Source of the DNA: Palsa-870 sp035937155
Lineage (GTDB): Bacteria; Chloroflexota; Dormibacteria; Dormibacterales; Dormibacteraceae
Assembly: GCA_035937155.1 (NCBI GenBank)
Contig: DASYVJ010000072.1
Coordinates: 1 to 64,000 of the forward strand
Reading direction: 5' to 3'
Length of the DNA stretch: 64,000 nucleotides
In this document: piece by piece, positions 9,025 to 17,332 of the stretch
Position numbering within the stretch: the stretch's first letter is position 1
Layout of the letters: each line of letters opens with the position of its first letter
Translations under genes and position numbers: made by a program
Notes under the pieces: model-generated
Told to the model about the DNA's origin: nothing
The model's input: the letters and a program-made list of their open reading frames with translations, nothing else
Databases searched by the model: none

Positions 9025-9054
9025 GAAAAGAGAAGAACCGCTTTTCTCGAGCGG
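9025..9054 (-). terminator. Terminator between the two DUF5679 genes
   Basis: On the minus strand a CCGCT...AGCGG hairpin with a 7-nt loop is followed by a T-rich run (TTCTTCTCTTTTC). It sits between the stop of the upstream copy (9073) and the start of the downstream copy (8994), so the two copies are probably separate transcripts. Confidence 0.6.
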
Positions 9055-9072
9055 CGCCTTATCGATTTCGGG

Positions 9073-9216
9073 TTATAGAGCCTTGCCGATCTTGTAAATC
9101 TTTGTGCCGCAGTTTGGGCATGTGCCAACTGTCGCCGGCTTTCCGTTCTTCATCGTGATCGGCTGAGGGTCCTTCATTTCGACCTTCTTCTTGTCCTTCA
9201 AACAGTAGCCTTCCAA
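9073..9216 (-). CDS. DUF5679 mini-protein (zinc-ribbon-like), copy 2
   Basis: A 47-residue paralogue of the neighbouring DUF5679 gene, differing at only a few positions (CPNCGTKIYKIGKAL at the end). It appears to start at TTG 9216, aligned with the ATG of copy 1, with a purine-rich AAGGACGG ribosome-binding region just upstream. It shares the lost second cysteine of the first knuckle. The near-identical pair indicates a recent tandem duplication. Confidence 0.7.
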   Translation of the reverse strand: MEGYCLKDKKKVEMKDPQPITMKNGKPATVGTCPNCGTKIYKIGKAL

Positions 9217-9327
9217 GTAGTCACCGTCCTTATACGAGATTCCGTTCTGGGGGCGGACGAGCCCATTCTAGGGGTGGGTCTTTCCCCAATACAACCCCAA
9301 TTCAAACTGAATTCAGCGCCGAGGGCC

Positions 9328-9849
9328 TCAAACCGCGTCAAATGCAGCCCTGAAAGGACCCTCAAATGTTTGCCTGGCGGCCTCCCCAAACAGCACAAAT
9401 CGGACCTCTTCAGGCGCCCACCCAGTGGGCAATGCATCCCGAAGCGCACGTGCCATCACGCGCGCGCATTCGTCCATCGGAAACCCTGCGATGCCGGTAC
9501 CGACCGCCGGAATGGCGATGGTCCGTACATCATGTTCGCGCGCCAGGACAAATGCATGGTCCATCGATGACTTGAGCGAAAGCGTCGTCGTGCGTCCTCC
9601 GAGTCCCATGCTCGCCGCATGAATCACGTGGTGAGCCGGCAGCTCTCCTGCGCCAGTGATAGCCGCTTCGCCGATACGGACAGGACCGTGCGCATCACAC
9701 TCCTGCTGAATCGCCGCACCACCACGCTTGCGAATCGCACCTGCGACGCCGGCTCCAAGCACCAGTTCATTGTTGGCCGCGTTGACGATCGCATCCACTT
9801 GTTGCTCGACAAGATCACCGCTGATGATCACGATTCGCGGCGCAGACAT
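9328..9849 (-). CDS. Macro domain protein (ADP-ribose binding/hydrolase type)
   Basis: A 173-residue single macro domain. The first strand region GDLVEQQVDAIVNAAN carries the conserved asparagines, followed by the phosphate loop GAGVAGAIRKRGG and a late PAVGTGIAGFP loop. Macro domains bind ADP-ribose or O-acetyl-ADP-ribose and often remove it from proteins or nucleic acids. The start overlaps the end of the PfkB kinase gene by 22 nt and both follow a PHP gene, so the three form one operon. This hints at a nucleoside/ADP-ribose-linked function for all three. Confidence 0.9.
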   Translation of the reverse strand: MSAPRIVIISGDLVEQQVDAIVNAANNELVLGAGVAGAIRKRGGAAIQQECDAHGPVRIGEAAITGAGELPAHHVIHAASMGLGGRTTTLSLKSSMDHAFVLAREHDVRTIAIPAVGTGIAGFPMDECARVMARALRDALPTGWAPEEVRFVLFGEAARQTFEGPFRAAFDAV

Positions 9850-10718
9850 TCCTCGACCACTGCCACGTGCTTATCAAGTTCCTTGCGCGTGGCCCTTGCG
9901 ATGCCCTTGACACCGATCGCTGAAATGGTGATCGATGCGCAAGCCACGCCCCACACAAGTGCATCTTGCAGTCCGGCGGGCTGGCCGCCTGTGCTCATCC
10001 AGCGCGCCAGCATCCCCCCTGCCAATGCGTCGCCTGCACCGGTCGTATCCATGAGCGGCGGATCGGCGACAGCGGGGACACGCACAACACCGTACTCGGT
10101 GTACGCGGTGACGCCGAGCGCTCCCCGCTTGATGACGAGGCCTTTGAGCCACCACTGCCGGCGGAATTCGTCCGGGTCCTTACCCCCGAGCGCGGCGAAT
10201 TCTTCCTCGTTGCAGAAATACCAACCCGCCCTCCGCAGGACGTCTCGTGCTTCAGGAGGCCGGGCCTGCACGTAGGACAGCATTGCGTCGGCGGCGAGGA
10301 GCTCAGCGGCGCCAAGCATCTCCATGGCCTGCGCCTGGCGGTCTGGCCGCATCGAGCCCACAAAAGCCCAACCCTCAAACCCTCCGGGCAAGGACGGCAC
10401 CCAACTGTCGTAGATGTTGTCGCTGTTGCCGAGGTCGATGTTGCGGCCATGCTTTTGATGCGCACGCCAGCGATAAGTGGGTGCCTCGAGGATCTGCAGC
10501 TGCTCGATGTCGATAGACCGGCCGCTGAATGCCTGCGCCACACGCTTTGCTCCGTCGACGCCGACCGGAGCGACAACCTTGACTGGGACGATCAAGCTCG
10601 CCGCCAGCGCAAAGTAGACGGCCGAGCCGCCGAGCGTCTCCTCGACCTTGCCGAAGGGACCATCGCGCGTGTCGAGCGCGACCGAACCGGCGACGAGGAG
10701 GTGTCGCTGGTCAGGCAC
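9828..10718 (-). CDS. PfkB family sugar/nucleoside kinase
   Basis: About 296 residues of a PfkB (ribokinase-like) kinase: GGSAVYFA near the N-terminus for substrate binding and the catalytic anion hole DTTGAGDALAGG near the C-terminus. The start is unsure. GTG at 10718 gives an 8-nt overlap with the PHP stop and fits the beginning of the fold; GTG 10733 and ATG 10751 are alternatives, and none has a clear ribosome-binding site. The C-terminus overlaps the macro domain gene by 22 nt. The substrate is not predictable, though a ribose-containing compound would fit the operon. Confidence 0.85.
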   Translation of the reverse strand: MPDQRHLLVAGSVALDTRDGPFGKVEETLGGSAVYFALAASLIVPVKVVAPVGVDGAKRVAQAFSGRSIDIEQLQILEAPTYRWRAHQKHGRNIDLGNSDNIYDSWVPSLPGGFEGWAFVGSMRPDRQAQAMEMLGAAELLAADAMLSYVQARPPEARDVLRRAGWYFCNEEEFAALGGKDPDEFRRQWWLKGLVIKRGALGVTAYTEYGVVRVPAVADPPLMDTTGAGDALAGGMLARWMSTGGQPAGLQDALVWGVACASITISAIGVKGIARATRKELDKHVAVVEECLRRES

Positions 10719-11316
10719 GGCGGCCCGTACCACTGCTCGCCGTGACGACATGTCGTGCATACCGCAGCTTCTCCAGGAAATCCTGCGGGCTTGTGTAGTC
10801 CTCGATCTCCATCCAGCTGCGGCCGAGCTCGTGCGCGGCATGTGAGTCGGAGCCGGTGGCTGCGACCTTTCCCAGTTCGCCGGCCAGGCGCGCCGCCGCC
10901 TGGTTGGCAGCCGGCTCACACCACGCGTTGTAAGTCTCGATGATGTCGATCCGATCAGCCAGATCCACGATGCGGTCGGGTCGAAAGTTAGACCGGCGAC
11001 GGTCAAGTGGGTGTGGCATGTAGGTGAGGCCGCCCATGCCGTGAATCATGTCCATCACATCTTCTGCCGGGATGTAGGGCGGGAGCAGCCCTGTGATGAA
11101 CAAGCCGATCACCTCACCCTCCCGCGTTTTCGCCTCCTCGCCCACGATGGCCAAGTCCGGCGCCATCTGGGCGAGGGCGAGCGCACCTTCCACCGTGTTG
11201 TGATCGGTCAAGGCGATGCGGTCAAGGCCGACCTCGCCACAGCGCAGGATCAACTCGTCGAGCGAGCTACGGCCGTCGGGCGAGAAGTGCGAGTGAAGGT
11301 GAAGGTCGACCCGCAC
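10711..11316 (-). CDS. PHP domain phosphoesterase
   Basis: A 201-residue PHP protein. The metal-binding motifs appear in order: DLHLHSHFSPDG at the N-terminus, TDHNTVEG, the glutamate of VGEEAKT, PHPLDRRR and the final GSDSH. This matches stand-alone PHP phosphoesterases such as those acting on small nucleotides or histidinol phosphate. It is the first gene of the PHP-PfkB-macro operon on the minus strand. Confidence 0.88.
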   Translation of the reverse strand: MRVDLHLHSHFSPDGRSSLDELILRCGEVGLDRIALTDHNTVEGALALAQMAPDLAIVGEEAKTREGEVIGLFITGLLPPYIPAEDVMDMIHGMGGLTYMPHPLDRRRSNFRPDRIVDLADRIDIIETYNAWCEPAANQAAARLAGELGKVAATGSDSHAAHELGRSWMEIEDYTSPQDFLEKLRYARHVVTASSGTGRRA

Positions 11317-11329
11317 CTATGAACTACCG

Positions 11330-11713
11330 CTAGAGCGTGACGGCTTCTCTCAGCATTCGCTCGCGGGCGCGAGCAAACAGTGGGATCACCTCGGCAGGTC
11401 CGCGGTTCTTGCATCCCTGAGCCATAAGCGCGGCCTGCGCGTCGTAGATGATCTCCATTACTTGCTCAGGGCGCCGCTCGCGGCCGAGGCGTCCGGGTAG
11501 CTCGGGATGTGCGTGACGAAGTACGACCATCAGCCTGGCGACCAACCATCCAGGCACGATGCGAATTTCCTGGACGAGACATTCCTCGACCCAGAAGAGC
11601 AATTCATCTGACTCCTGGAGCAGACGGCGTGGCGTCATCCTTCGCTGTCTCCTGCGATGCCAGCGCAGGTCACGCTGCTGCTCGTCGACCGTCTCTTGAA
11701 GCATGGGGTGCAA
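11330..11713 (-). CDS. Hypothetical basic helical protein
   Basis: A 127-residue protein that I do not recognise. It is rich in Arg, Glu and Leu with an arginine-dense N-terminus and reads as mostly helical, with no membrane segment. It follows the gene ending at 11723 by 9 nt on the same strand and ends 13 nt before the PHP gene starts, so it is probably part of the same transcript. Another possible start is the second ATG three codons in. Confidence 0.55.
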   Translation of the reverse strand: MHPMLQETVDEQQRDLRWHRRRQRRMTPRRLLQESDELLFWVEECLVQEIRIVPGWLVARLMVVLRHAHPELPGRLGRERRPEQVMEIIYDAQAALMAQGCKNRGPAEVIPLFARARERMLREAVTL

Positions 11714-11722
11714 CCCACTATA

Positions 11723-12301
11723 TCAGCGCCCCACCGCAGTTCTAGCTCTCGTCGGGTAGCACAATGTGCGCCATCCGCCGGCGGCCGGCACGAGGTGGAC
11801 TTGTCGATCGAATGTCCACTCTCTCCACTGCTGGCGCACGCGATAACGCATGACCATCTGCGCCACGTTGCTGTACATGCGCTGGTGCGCTTGATCGGTC
11901 CAGTCTTCGAGCACTTTGACGCTGACCACCTGCATGTCGAGAAGCTCGACGTCGTCATCGAGTCGCGGCATGTCGCGCATGAACACATCGCGCCCTCCCC
12001 ACGCGCGCTGTGCATCCTCCGCAAGCATGTCCCACATTTCGTCGAACCGCCCTTCCGCATGCAGCCTCATAAAGCGCATCTCGAATGTCGCCGGCGCGAT
12101 CGAGGTTGGGGGAGGCGGCCGCAGCGGTTCGAGAAGCGGCGGCATCGCCACGATCGGGCCGGCCATACCGGTGCCGATCGAGGCCGTGACGAACCTTCCG
12201 AAGTCGTCCGCCGGCCAGGTCGTGAACTGACCCGCGACCCGCGTCAGCAGGGATTCCACAGCAGGCCAGCGGCGGAGCCGGTGAAGGACTCTATTGACCA
12301 T
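11723..12301 (-). CDS. Hypothetical protein with NTF2/SnoaL-like C-terminal half
   Basis: A 192-residue protein. From about residue 70 on (ATFEMRFMRLHAEGRFDEMWDML) it resembles NTF2-like cone-fold domains, a short-helix beginning followed by beta strands. The N-terminal 65 residues are proline- and alanine-rich and unassigned. The roughly 250-nt gap upstream of its start (12302-12553) holds no gene; it includes a perfect DnaA-box-like 9-mer at 12344-12352, read here as chance. Confidence 0.55.
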   Translation of the reverse strand: MVNRVLHRLRRWPAVESLLTRVAGQFTTWPADDFGRFVTASIGTGMAGPIVAMPPLLEPLRPPPPTSIAPATFEMRFMRLHAEGRFDEMWDMLAEDAQRAWGGRDVFMRDMPRLDDDVELLDMQVVSVKVLEDWTDQAHQRMYSNVAQMVMRYRVRQQWREWTFDRQVHLVPAAGGWRTLCYPTRARTAVGR

Positions 12302-12553
12302 TGGCGCTAGATGTAGTGTGATATCCCCAGACTGTATACAGAATGTGGATAACTAGCAACCCCTGGTGGCGGCCAATCTGCCGGCGCAGCCGGTCGGCGC
12401 GTGGCCGAAATCGCCAGGTCGGATGCGGTCATCCCGAGCGCTGGGAAGGCGTCTGGATCATCGGGACGTATCGCACGCACAGAGAAAATCGCCGAAAGCG
12501 CGTGAAGCGATGATCCGGATCGGCGTCTCCGCCTGGAGGGTCGCTCCCCGTCC

Positions 12554-12949
12554 TCAGCCTGCGGTCATGCGTCGCACGATTACCGCCACCTCTTCCAGCG
12601 GCACGCCGACCGGGCAGGCCGCTGCTGCGGCCGCCAGGTCCGGCTCATCGCCTTCGAGATCGGAGGATGCCTCGCTCAAGCGCGCGTAGAGGCGCATGTA
12701 GGACGACGCCAGATCGGGCAGGCGCGTCTTGCCCATCCGTCCCGCCGCCAGCGCACACAAACCGCAGTTGATGCAGCCGACCAGATGAGGATGTCGCTCG
12801 CGCTCGGACGGCGTTAACGCGCGAATGCCATCGGGTGCGTACGTCTCGAACAGATCAGCGAGCTGCGAGCGAGGACGCGTCAGGCGGCGGCGCGTGAGGT
12901 GCATGCCGTAGGCCCACGCAAGCTTGGCGAGCGAGTCTGTGCGTCCCAC
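12554..12949 (-). CDS. 4Fe-4S ferredoxin-type partner protein
   Basis: About 131 residues with one ferredoxin-like cluster motif, GCINCGLC followed later by ACPVGVP. The protein starts two nucleotides after the stop of the FAD glycerol-3-phosphate dehydrogenase gene (GTG 12949), so the pair is almost certainly co-translated. By analogy with GlpA-GlpC or other FAD/Fe-S modules it could carry electrons from the dehydrogenase to the membrane. Only one complete cluster is visible. The exact start is uncertain because an in-frame ATG also exists 15 codons later. Confidence 0.7.
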   Translation of the reverse strand: MGRTDSLAKLAWAYGMHLTRRRLTRPRSQLADLFETYAPDGIRALTPSERERHPHLVGCINCGLCALAAGRMGKTRLPDLASSYMRLYARLSEASSDLEGDEPDLAAAAAACPVGVPLEEVAVIVRRMTAG

Positions 12950-12951
12950 CG

Positions 12952-14559
12952 TCAGCTCAACAGACCGCGCATCGCACCCTGCGCAAGCTCTTCCTGCGCC
13001 CATCCAGCGTGACTCAGCACGGGCGCTCGACCCAACCACGCGCCGCGGACGAATTCGCGCGCCGCTTCGAATCGCTGTGAGGCGCTCCAGCCCAGCTCGC
13101 CACCGATCACCTCTGACGCGCGCAACACGCATGCGGCGCCAGCGCATGGCCCCGCGGCCAGGCTGACGCGTCGAAAGGCGTCGGCCAGCGAGCGCACCTG
13201 CTCCTGCCGAGCCGAGTAAGCGAGTTCGGCCTCAGTCAGCGGTTCGCATCGACACACGAGCCTGCCAGGGCGCGCACCCTCGAGCACCTTCTCCGCTCGC
13301 GACCCATGCCTGCTCTGCAGCTTCACCGCGGCCAGCGCCGGTATGCCGTGGCGACGGGCCAGCTCAGCGGCCGGTTCCATGTCCGATTCGTTTCCCGGCA
13401 GTGGAGTGGTGGCCGTCGTGCACGGGGCCTGGTGGCCGAGCTTTCGGCAGACCGCATCGGATGTCAGCTCGGCCATCAGCCGATACATCGATAGCTTTCC
13501 GCCCGCAATCGTCACGAAGCCCTCGACCCCTTCTGCGGCGTGGTCAATCACCTCATAGCGTCGCGAGAGCTCGTCCTCGTACCGCCGCCACTTGAACAGC
13601 GTCGGGCGGACACCAGCCGTCGTGCGAACCGGCCTGTACGACCTGATCGACGGGAAGACTCGCTCGAAAGCCTGCAGCAGGTAATCGACCTCGTCCTCGA
13701 CCACATCCACGGAGTCGAGATCGCCGTAGAAGTCGTCGTCGGTCGTGCCGAGCAACGTGAAGCCCGCGTGCGAAACCATCAACAGGTCGCGGCCGTCGAC
13801 AGACTCGGCGCTGATCGAAAAGTTCGATATGCGATGTGGATAGACGATGTGGATTCCCTTCGCCGGACGAAGCTGTACTTGAAGACCGGCCATCCCGCTG
13901 ATCTGGGGCGACCATGGCCCCGTCGCGTTCACGACCACTCGAGCACGCGCTTCCGTCACGGCGCCGTCGGCGGCGCGATACCGCACGCCGATCACCTTGC
14001 CCCCATCACGAACCAGGTCCACGACCTTCGTGTGATTCAGGGCGCGAGCTCCATGGGCGACGGCGTCCTCGACGTTTGCGTACACGAGCCGGTGTGGGTC
14101 GACGCCCCACTCTTCCATCGTCACGGCGCCGATCACGTCAGGTGTGAGCCCAGGCTCCGCCTGTCGCGTCTCCTCTGCACTGAGCCGGCGGTGCGGATGG
14201 GCTTTTTTCAGCGGCTGGAAGCGGTCGTAGACCTCCATCGCCGTCTCCATCCGCTCGATGTTGTTCCGGTCGTGCGGCAGCACCGGAATGATGAAGACGA
14301 CTCGGTAAACAAGGTTGCGAGCAATCGTCACGATGTACCCCGCGTCCTGCGTCGAAAGACGCGTGGTGTCCCAGTCGAACTCGAGGTAGCGCGGGCCGCC
14401 ATGGATCATCCAGCTCGACGCGCCGCTGGTGCCGCCGCCCCAATCGCCCTTCTCCAGCAGCAGCACAGAAAGTCCGCGCAAAGAAAGGTCGCGCGCAATG
14501 CCGGCTCCGGTCACGCCTCCGCCGATCACGCAGACGTCGTGAGCGCTTGGAGCGCTCAA
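12952..14559 (-). CDS. FAD-dependent glycerol-3-phosphate dehydrogenase (GlpA-like)
   Basis: A 535-residue flavoprotein. The N-terminus has the FAD loop VIGGGVTGAGIARDL, then SGASSWMIHGGPRYLE as in GlpA/GlpD. The C-terminal third carries a BFD-like [2Fe-2S] segment (LVCRCEPLTEAEL and later CAGAACVLRASEVIG), which is typical of GlpA rather than GlpD. It likely oxidises glycerol-3-phosphate and passes electrons to the 4Fe-4S protein encoded directly downstream. TTG 14559 is chosen because it sits 10 codons before the FAD loop; the frame continues upstream only into antisense of the EF-G-like gene. Confidence 0.85.
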   Translation of the reverse strand: MSAPSAHDVCVIGGGVTGAGIARDLSLRGLSVLLLEKGDWGGGTSGASSWMIHGGPRYLEFDWDTTRLSTQDAGYIVTIARNLVYRVVFIIPVLPHDRNNIERMETAMEVYDRFQPLKKAHPHRRLSAEETRQAEPGLTPDVIGAVTMEEWGVDPHRLVYANVEDAVAHGARALNHTKVVDLVRDGGKVIGVRYRAADGAVTEARARVVVNATGPWSPQISGMAGLQVQLRPAKGIHIVYPHRISNFSISAESVDGRDLLMVSHAGFTLLGTTDDDFYGDLDSVDVVEDEVDYLLQAFERVFPSIRSYRPVRTTAGVRPTLFKWRRYEDELSRRYEVIDHAAEGVEGFVTIAGGKLSMYRLMAELTSDAVCRKLGHQAPCTTATTPLPGNESDMEPAAELARRHGIPALAAVKLQSRHGSRAEKVLEGARPGRLVCRCEPLTEAELAYSARQEQVRSLADAFRRVSLAAGPCAGAACVLRASEVIGGELGWSASQRFEAAREFVRGAWLGRAPVLSHAGWAQEELAQGAMRGLLS

Positions 14560-14579
14560 GCCACGATCACGCCCGAAGC

Positions 14580-16616
14580 TTAATGGGCCGCCTGAGCCGC
14601 TGCCTCGTGCTGCTTCTGGAATTCGTCGATGATCGCCTTGGCCAGGTGCGCGGGCATCTCGTCGTAGTGGGAAAACTTCTGCTGGAAGCTGCCGCGGCCC
14701 TGAGTGATCGAGCGCAGGTCGAGCGCGAACCGCAGCATCTCGTGCTCCGGCACCGTGGCGCGAACCTTCTCGTAGCCGTCGTCGGGTTCGGTCCCGAGGA
14801 TCTTGCCCCGGCGGCCGTTGATGTCGGACATGATCGCGCCGAGGCTCTTTTCGGGCACGCGGATGTCTGCCTCCACGACTGGCTCCAACAGCACTGGGCC
14901 CGCATCCAACGCTCCCTTGCGGATCGCCATCGACCCGGCGATCTGGAAGGCCATGTCGTTGGAGTCCACCTGGTGGTACTTGCCATCGACAAGCGTCACC
15001 TTGACGTCGACCATGGGGTATCCGGCGACCACACCCTTGCCCATGTTGTCGACGATCCCTTTCTGCACCGACGCCCTGAAGTTCTGCGGAATGGCACCAC
15101 CGAAGATCTTGTCCTCCCACACAAAGCCTTCGCCTCGCTTGGTGGGAGCGACCTCGATGACACAGATCCCGTACTGGCCGTGGCCGCCTGACTGCTTGAC
15201 GTGACGGCCTTCAGCCCGGCTGTGGCTCGAGACGGTCTCGCGGTAGGCCACCCGCGGGACCTGGGTCGTCGCCTCAACGCCGTATTTGCGCTTGAGCTTC
15301 TCGAGGATGACGTCAAGGTGGACATCGCCAAGCCCGGCGATGATCAGCTGCTTCGTCTCCTCGACACGTTCCACATGTAAGGTCGGGTCTTCTTCGCTGA
15401 GCCGCGCCAGGCCGCTGGAGATCTTCTCCTCGTCGCCTCTGGCCTTGGGCGTGATCGCCAGCGTGTATGCGGGTCCGGGCAGGTCCAGCGCCGGCAGCGG
15501 CCCACCGTCTTTCAGACCCAGCGTGTCGCCCGTGAGCGTGTGGCTGAGCTTGGTCGCCGCGCCGATGTCGCCGGCTCGCACCTCTGTGGTTGCGACGTGC
15601 TCCTTGCCGCGCGGAAAGAAGATCTGCGCGAGCCTCTCCTCGCCGCCGCGGGTCAGGTTGGGCAGGTGTGCGTCGGACTTGACCGTGCCGGACACGACCT
15701 TGAAATAGGAGACGCGGCCGAACTGGTCGCCGCCCGTGCTGAACACAAAGGCCTTGGTGGGTTTGTTGGGTTCCGCGTCCGGCGGGGGCATGAGCTCCCC
15801 GATGGTCGACATCAAGGTTCGAACGCCAAGGAGCTTGGTCGCCGAGCAGCACACCACCGGAGCCACCTTTCCGGCGAGGATCCCCTCGCGCAGCCCGCGC
15901 TGGATCTCCTCCTCGCTCAGGGTGCCTGCGTCCAGGTATTTCTCGAGCAGCGAGTCGTCGCTCTCTGCTGCAGCCTCGATCAGCTGGCCGCGGTACTCCT
16001 CAACGAGCTTCTGCATGTCATCCGGCACCGGGACCTCATTGCCCTTGCCGTCCGGCGTCGTCACGAACGCCTTGAGGTGAAGGAGGTCGACGATGCCGCG
16101 AAAGTCCTGCTCCGAACCGATCGGCAGGTGCAGAGGGAAGGGCCGGGGCGAGAGATGCTCGCGCATCGCGGCGACCGCGCCGTAGAAGTCGGAGTTCTCC
16201 TTGTCCAGCTTGTTGACCACGACAATCCGCGGCTTGTTGGTGCGGTTGCATTGCTCCCACGCGACCTCCGTGCCAACGGCCAGCTGGGGCCCCGGCCCAA
16301 CCACCACCACGGCGCCATCCGCCGCCCGCAGCCCGCTGAGCACCTGGCCGGCGAAGTCAAAGAATCCCGGCGCGTCGAGGATGTTGATCTTGAACCCGTT
16401 GTGCTCCGCGAAGCCCACCCCGAGGTTGATCGAGATCTTTCGCTTGTGTTCCTCGGGCTCGAAGTCCATCGTCGCGGTCGCCTGGTCGGGCGCGCCCATT
16501 CGCGCGATCGTGCCCGAGGCGAAGAGCATTGCCTCCGCGAGCATGGTCTTGCCGTCATGCGAGTGGCCCAGCAGGACCACGTTCCTGATTTTGTCCGATG
16601 CGTACTCGGTCGCCAT
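14580..16616 (-). CDS. Elongation factor G-like GTPase (EF-G2 type)
   Basis: A 678-residue translational-GTPase homologue with the usual EF-G order: P-loop GHSHDGKT near residue 17, NKLD for guanine recognition, then domains II-V. The G3 motif reads DAPGFFDF instead of DTPGHVDF, so the histidine that in EF-Tu/EF-G positions the hydrolytic water is replaced by Phe. This is usual for the EF-G2/FusA2-like subgroup, whose role is not settled and which is not the main translocase. The start was placed at ATG 16616, four codons inside the longest frame, because the sequence MATEYASDK is typical of the subgroup. Confidence 0.82.
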   Translation of the reverse strand: MATEYASDKIRNVVLLGHSHDGKTMLAEAMLFASGTIARMGAPDQATATMDFEPEEHKRKISINLGVGFAEHNGFKINILDAPGFFDFAGQVLSGLRAADGAVVVVGPGPQLAVGTEVAWEQCNRTNKPRIVVVNKLDKENSDFYGAVAAMREHLSPRPFPLHLPIGSEQDFRGIVDLLHLKAFVTTPDGKGNEVPVPDDMQKLVEEYRGQLIEAAAESDDSLLEKYLDAGTLSEEEIQRGLREGILAGKVAPVVCCSATKLLGVRTLMSTIGELMPPPDAEPNKPTKAFVFSTGGDQFGRVSYFKVVSGTVKSDAHLPNLTRGGEERLAQIFFPRGKEHVATTEVRAGDIGAATKLSHTLTGDTLGLKDGGPLPALDLPGPAYTLAITPKARGDEEKISSGLARLSEEDPTLHVERVEETKQLIIAGLGDVHLDVILEKLKRKYGVEATTQVPRVAYRETVSSHSRAEGRHVKQSGGHGQYGICVIEVAPTKRGEGFVWEDKIFGGAIPQNFRASVQKGIVDNMGKGVVAGYPMVDVKVTLVDGKYHQVDSNDMAFQIAGSMAIRKGALDAGPVLLEPVVEADIRVPEKSLGAIMSDINGRRGKILGTEPDDGYEKVRATVPEHEMLRFALDLRSITQGRGSFQQKFSHYDEMPAHLAKAIIDEFQKQHEAAAQAAH

Positions 16617-16708
16617 CCAACCCCCCACACCCCTGGGCCGCTGCAGGCTACGAGGGTCAAGTCTAAGGCGCGGTTAAGAGCAGGTTCGCTTGGGTATCAT
16701 CAGATCCT

Positions 16709-16933
16709 ATGGTCAAGAGAACGGCAAGTGTCGAAGAGGTGCTCGCCGCCGTCGAGGCTGCCCGTGACAAGGTCATGGCCGACGAGGTCAAGTCCCTCAC
16801 GAAGCTCGGAATTCCCAAGGCCATGGCATACCAGATGATCGCCAGCAGGTTCCACCAGAAGGTGGGGAACCAGGAAGAGACCGAGGCCGACCCATTTGAG
16901 GGCAACGCCACTTCCTGGGAAGAAATCGGCTAA
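16709..16933 (+). CDS. Small acidic hypothetical protein
   Basis: A 74-residue soluble protein beginning at ATG 16709, divergent from the EF-G-like gene. It contains a helical segment VEEVLAAVEAARDKV and ends acidic. I do not recognise the family. It is followed 15 nt later by a DeoR-type HTH gene, so it may belong to the same transcript. Confidence 0.55.
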   Translation: MVKRTASVEEVLAAVEAARDKVMADEVKSLTKLGIPKAMAYQMIASRFHQKVGNQEETEADPFEGNATSWEEIG

Positions 16934-16948
16934 CACTCCCGCCGCGGC

Positions 16949-17332
16949 GTGAATCGAGCCAGCCGGCTCGCCCGCCTCCTTCGGATCCTTTCCGCCATCA
17001 TCGCCGAGCCTGGGCTCAATCCCCTCGAGCTGGCCGAACGCGCCGGCGTCTCCGAGCGCACCCTGCGGCGTGACCTCGTGCAGCTCCGCGGGCTCGGTTA
17101 CGAGGTCGCGTACACCGGTGGCTATGAGGTGCAGGAGAAGCTAAACCTCGAGGGACGCGCCGGCCACCGCTCGCTCGGCCGCGTGTACGAGCAGCACCTC
17201 GAGTTGCTCCGCAAGCAGCTCCCCAAGCGCCTGGCCGCCCAGGTCACCGAAGAGGTTGACTCGCTGGCGCCGGCAGCGCTCGCCTCGCTGTTCGCGACTG
17301 CCATCGAACGCCACGCGAAGGCGAGCCGGTGA
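16949..17332 (+). CDS. DeoR/HTH_11-type DNA-binding protein
   Basis: A 127-residue protein with an N-terminal winged HTH (residues about 8-65), including NPLELAERAGVSERTLRRDLVQL as helix-turn-helix. No sugar-binding domain follows; the remaining part is a helical tail. It starts at GTG 16949 and its stop overlaps the prolidase start (GTGA). It may regulate the prolidase gene or the divergent EF-G-like gene; this is inference from location. Confidence 0.75.
   Translation: MNRASRLARLLRILSAIIAEPGLNPLELAERAGVSERTLRRDLVQLRGLGYEVAYTGGYEVQEKLNLEGRAGHRSLGRVYEQHLELLRKQLPKRLAAQVTEEVDSLAPAALASLFATAIERHAKASR

Noticed and set aside
12344..12352. Perfect DnaA-box-like 9-mer (TTATCCACA on the minus strand)
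   Set aside because: A single box, with no cluster, no AT-rich unwinding element and no dnaA/dnaN nearby; likely chance or part of a promoter.
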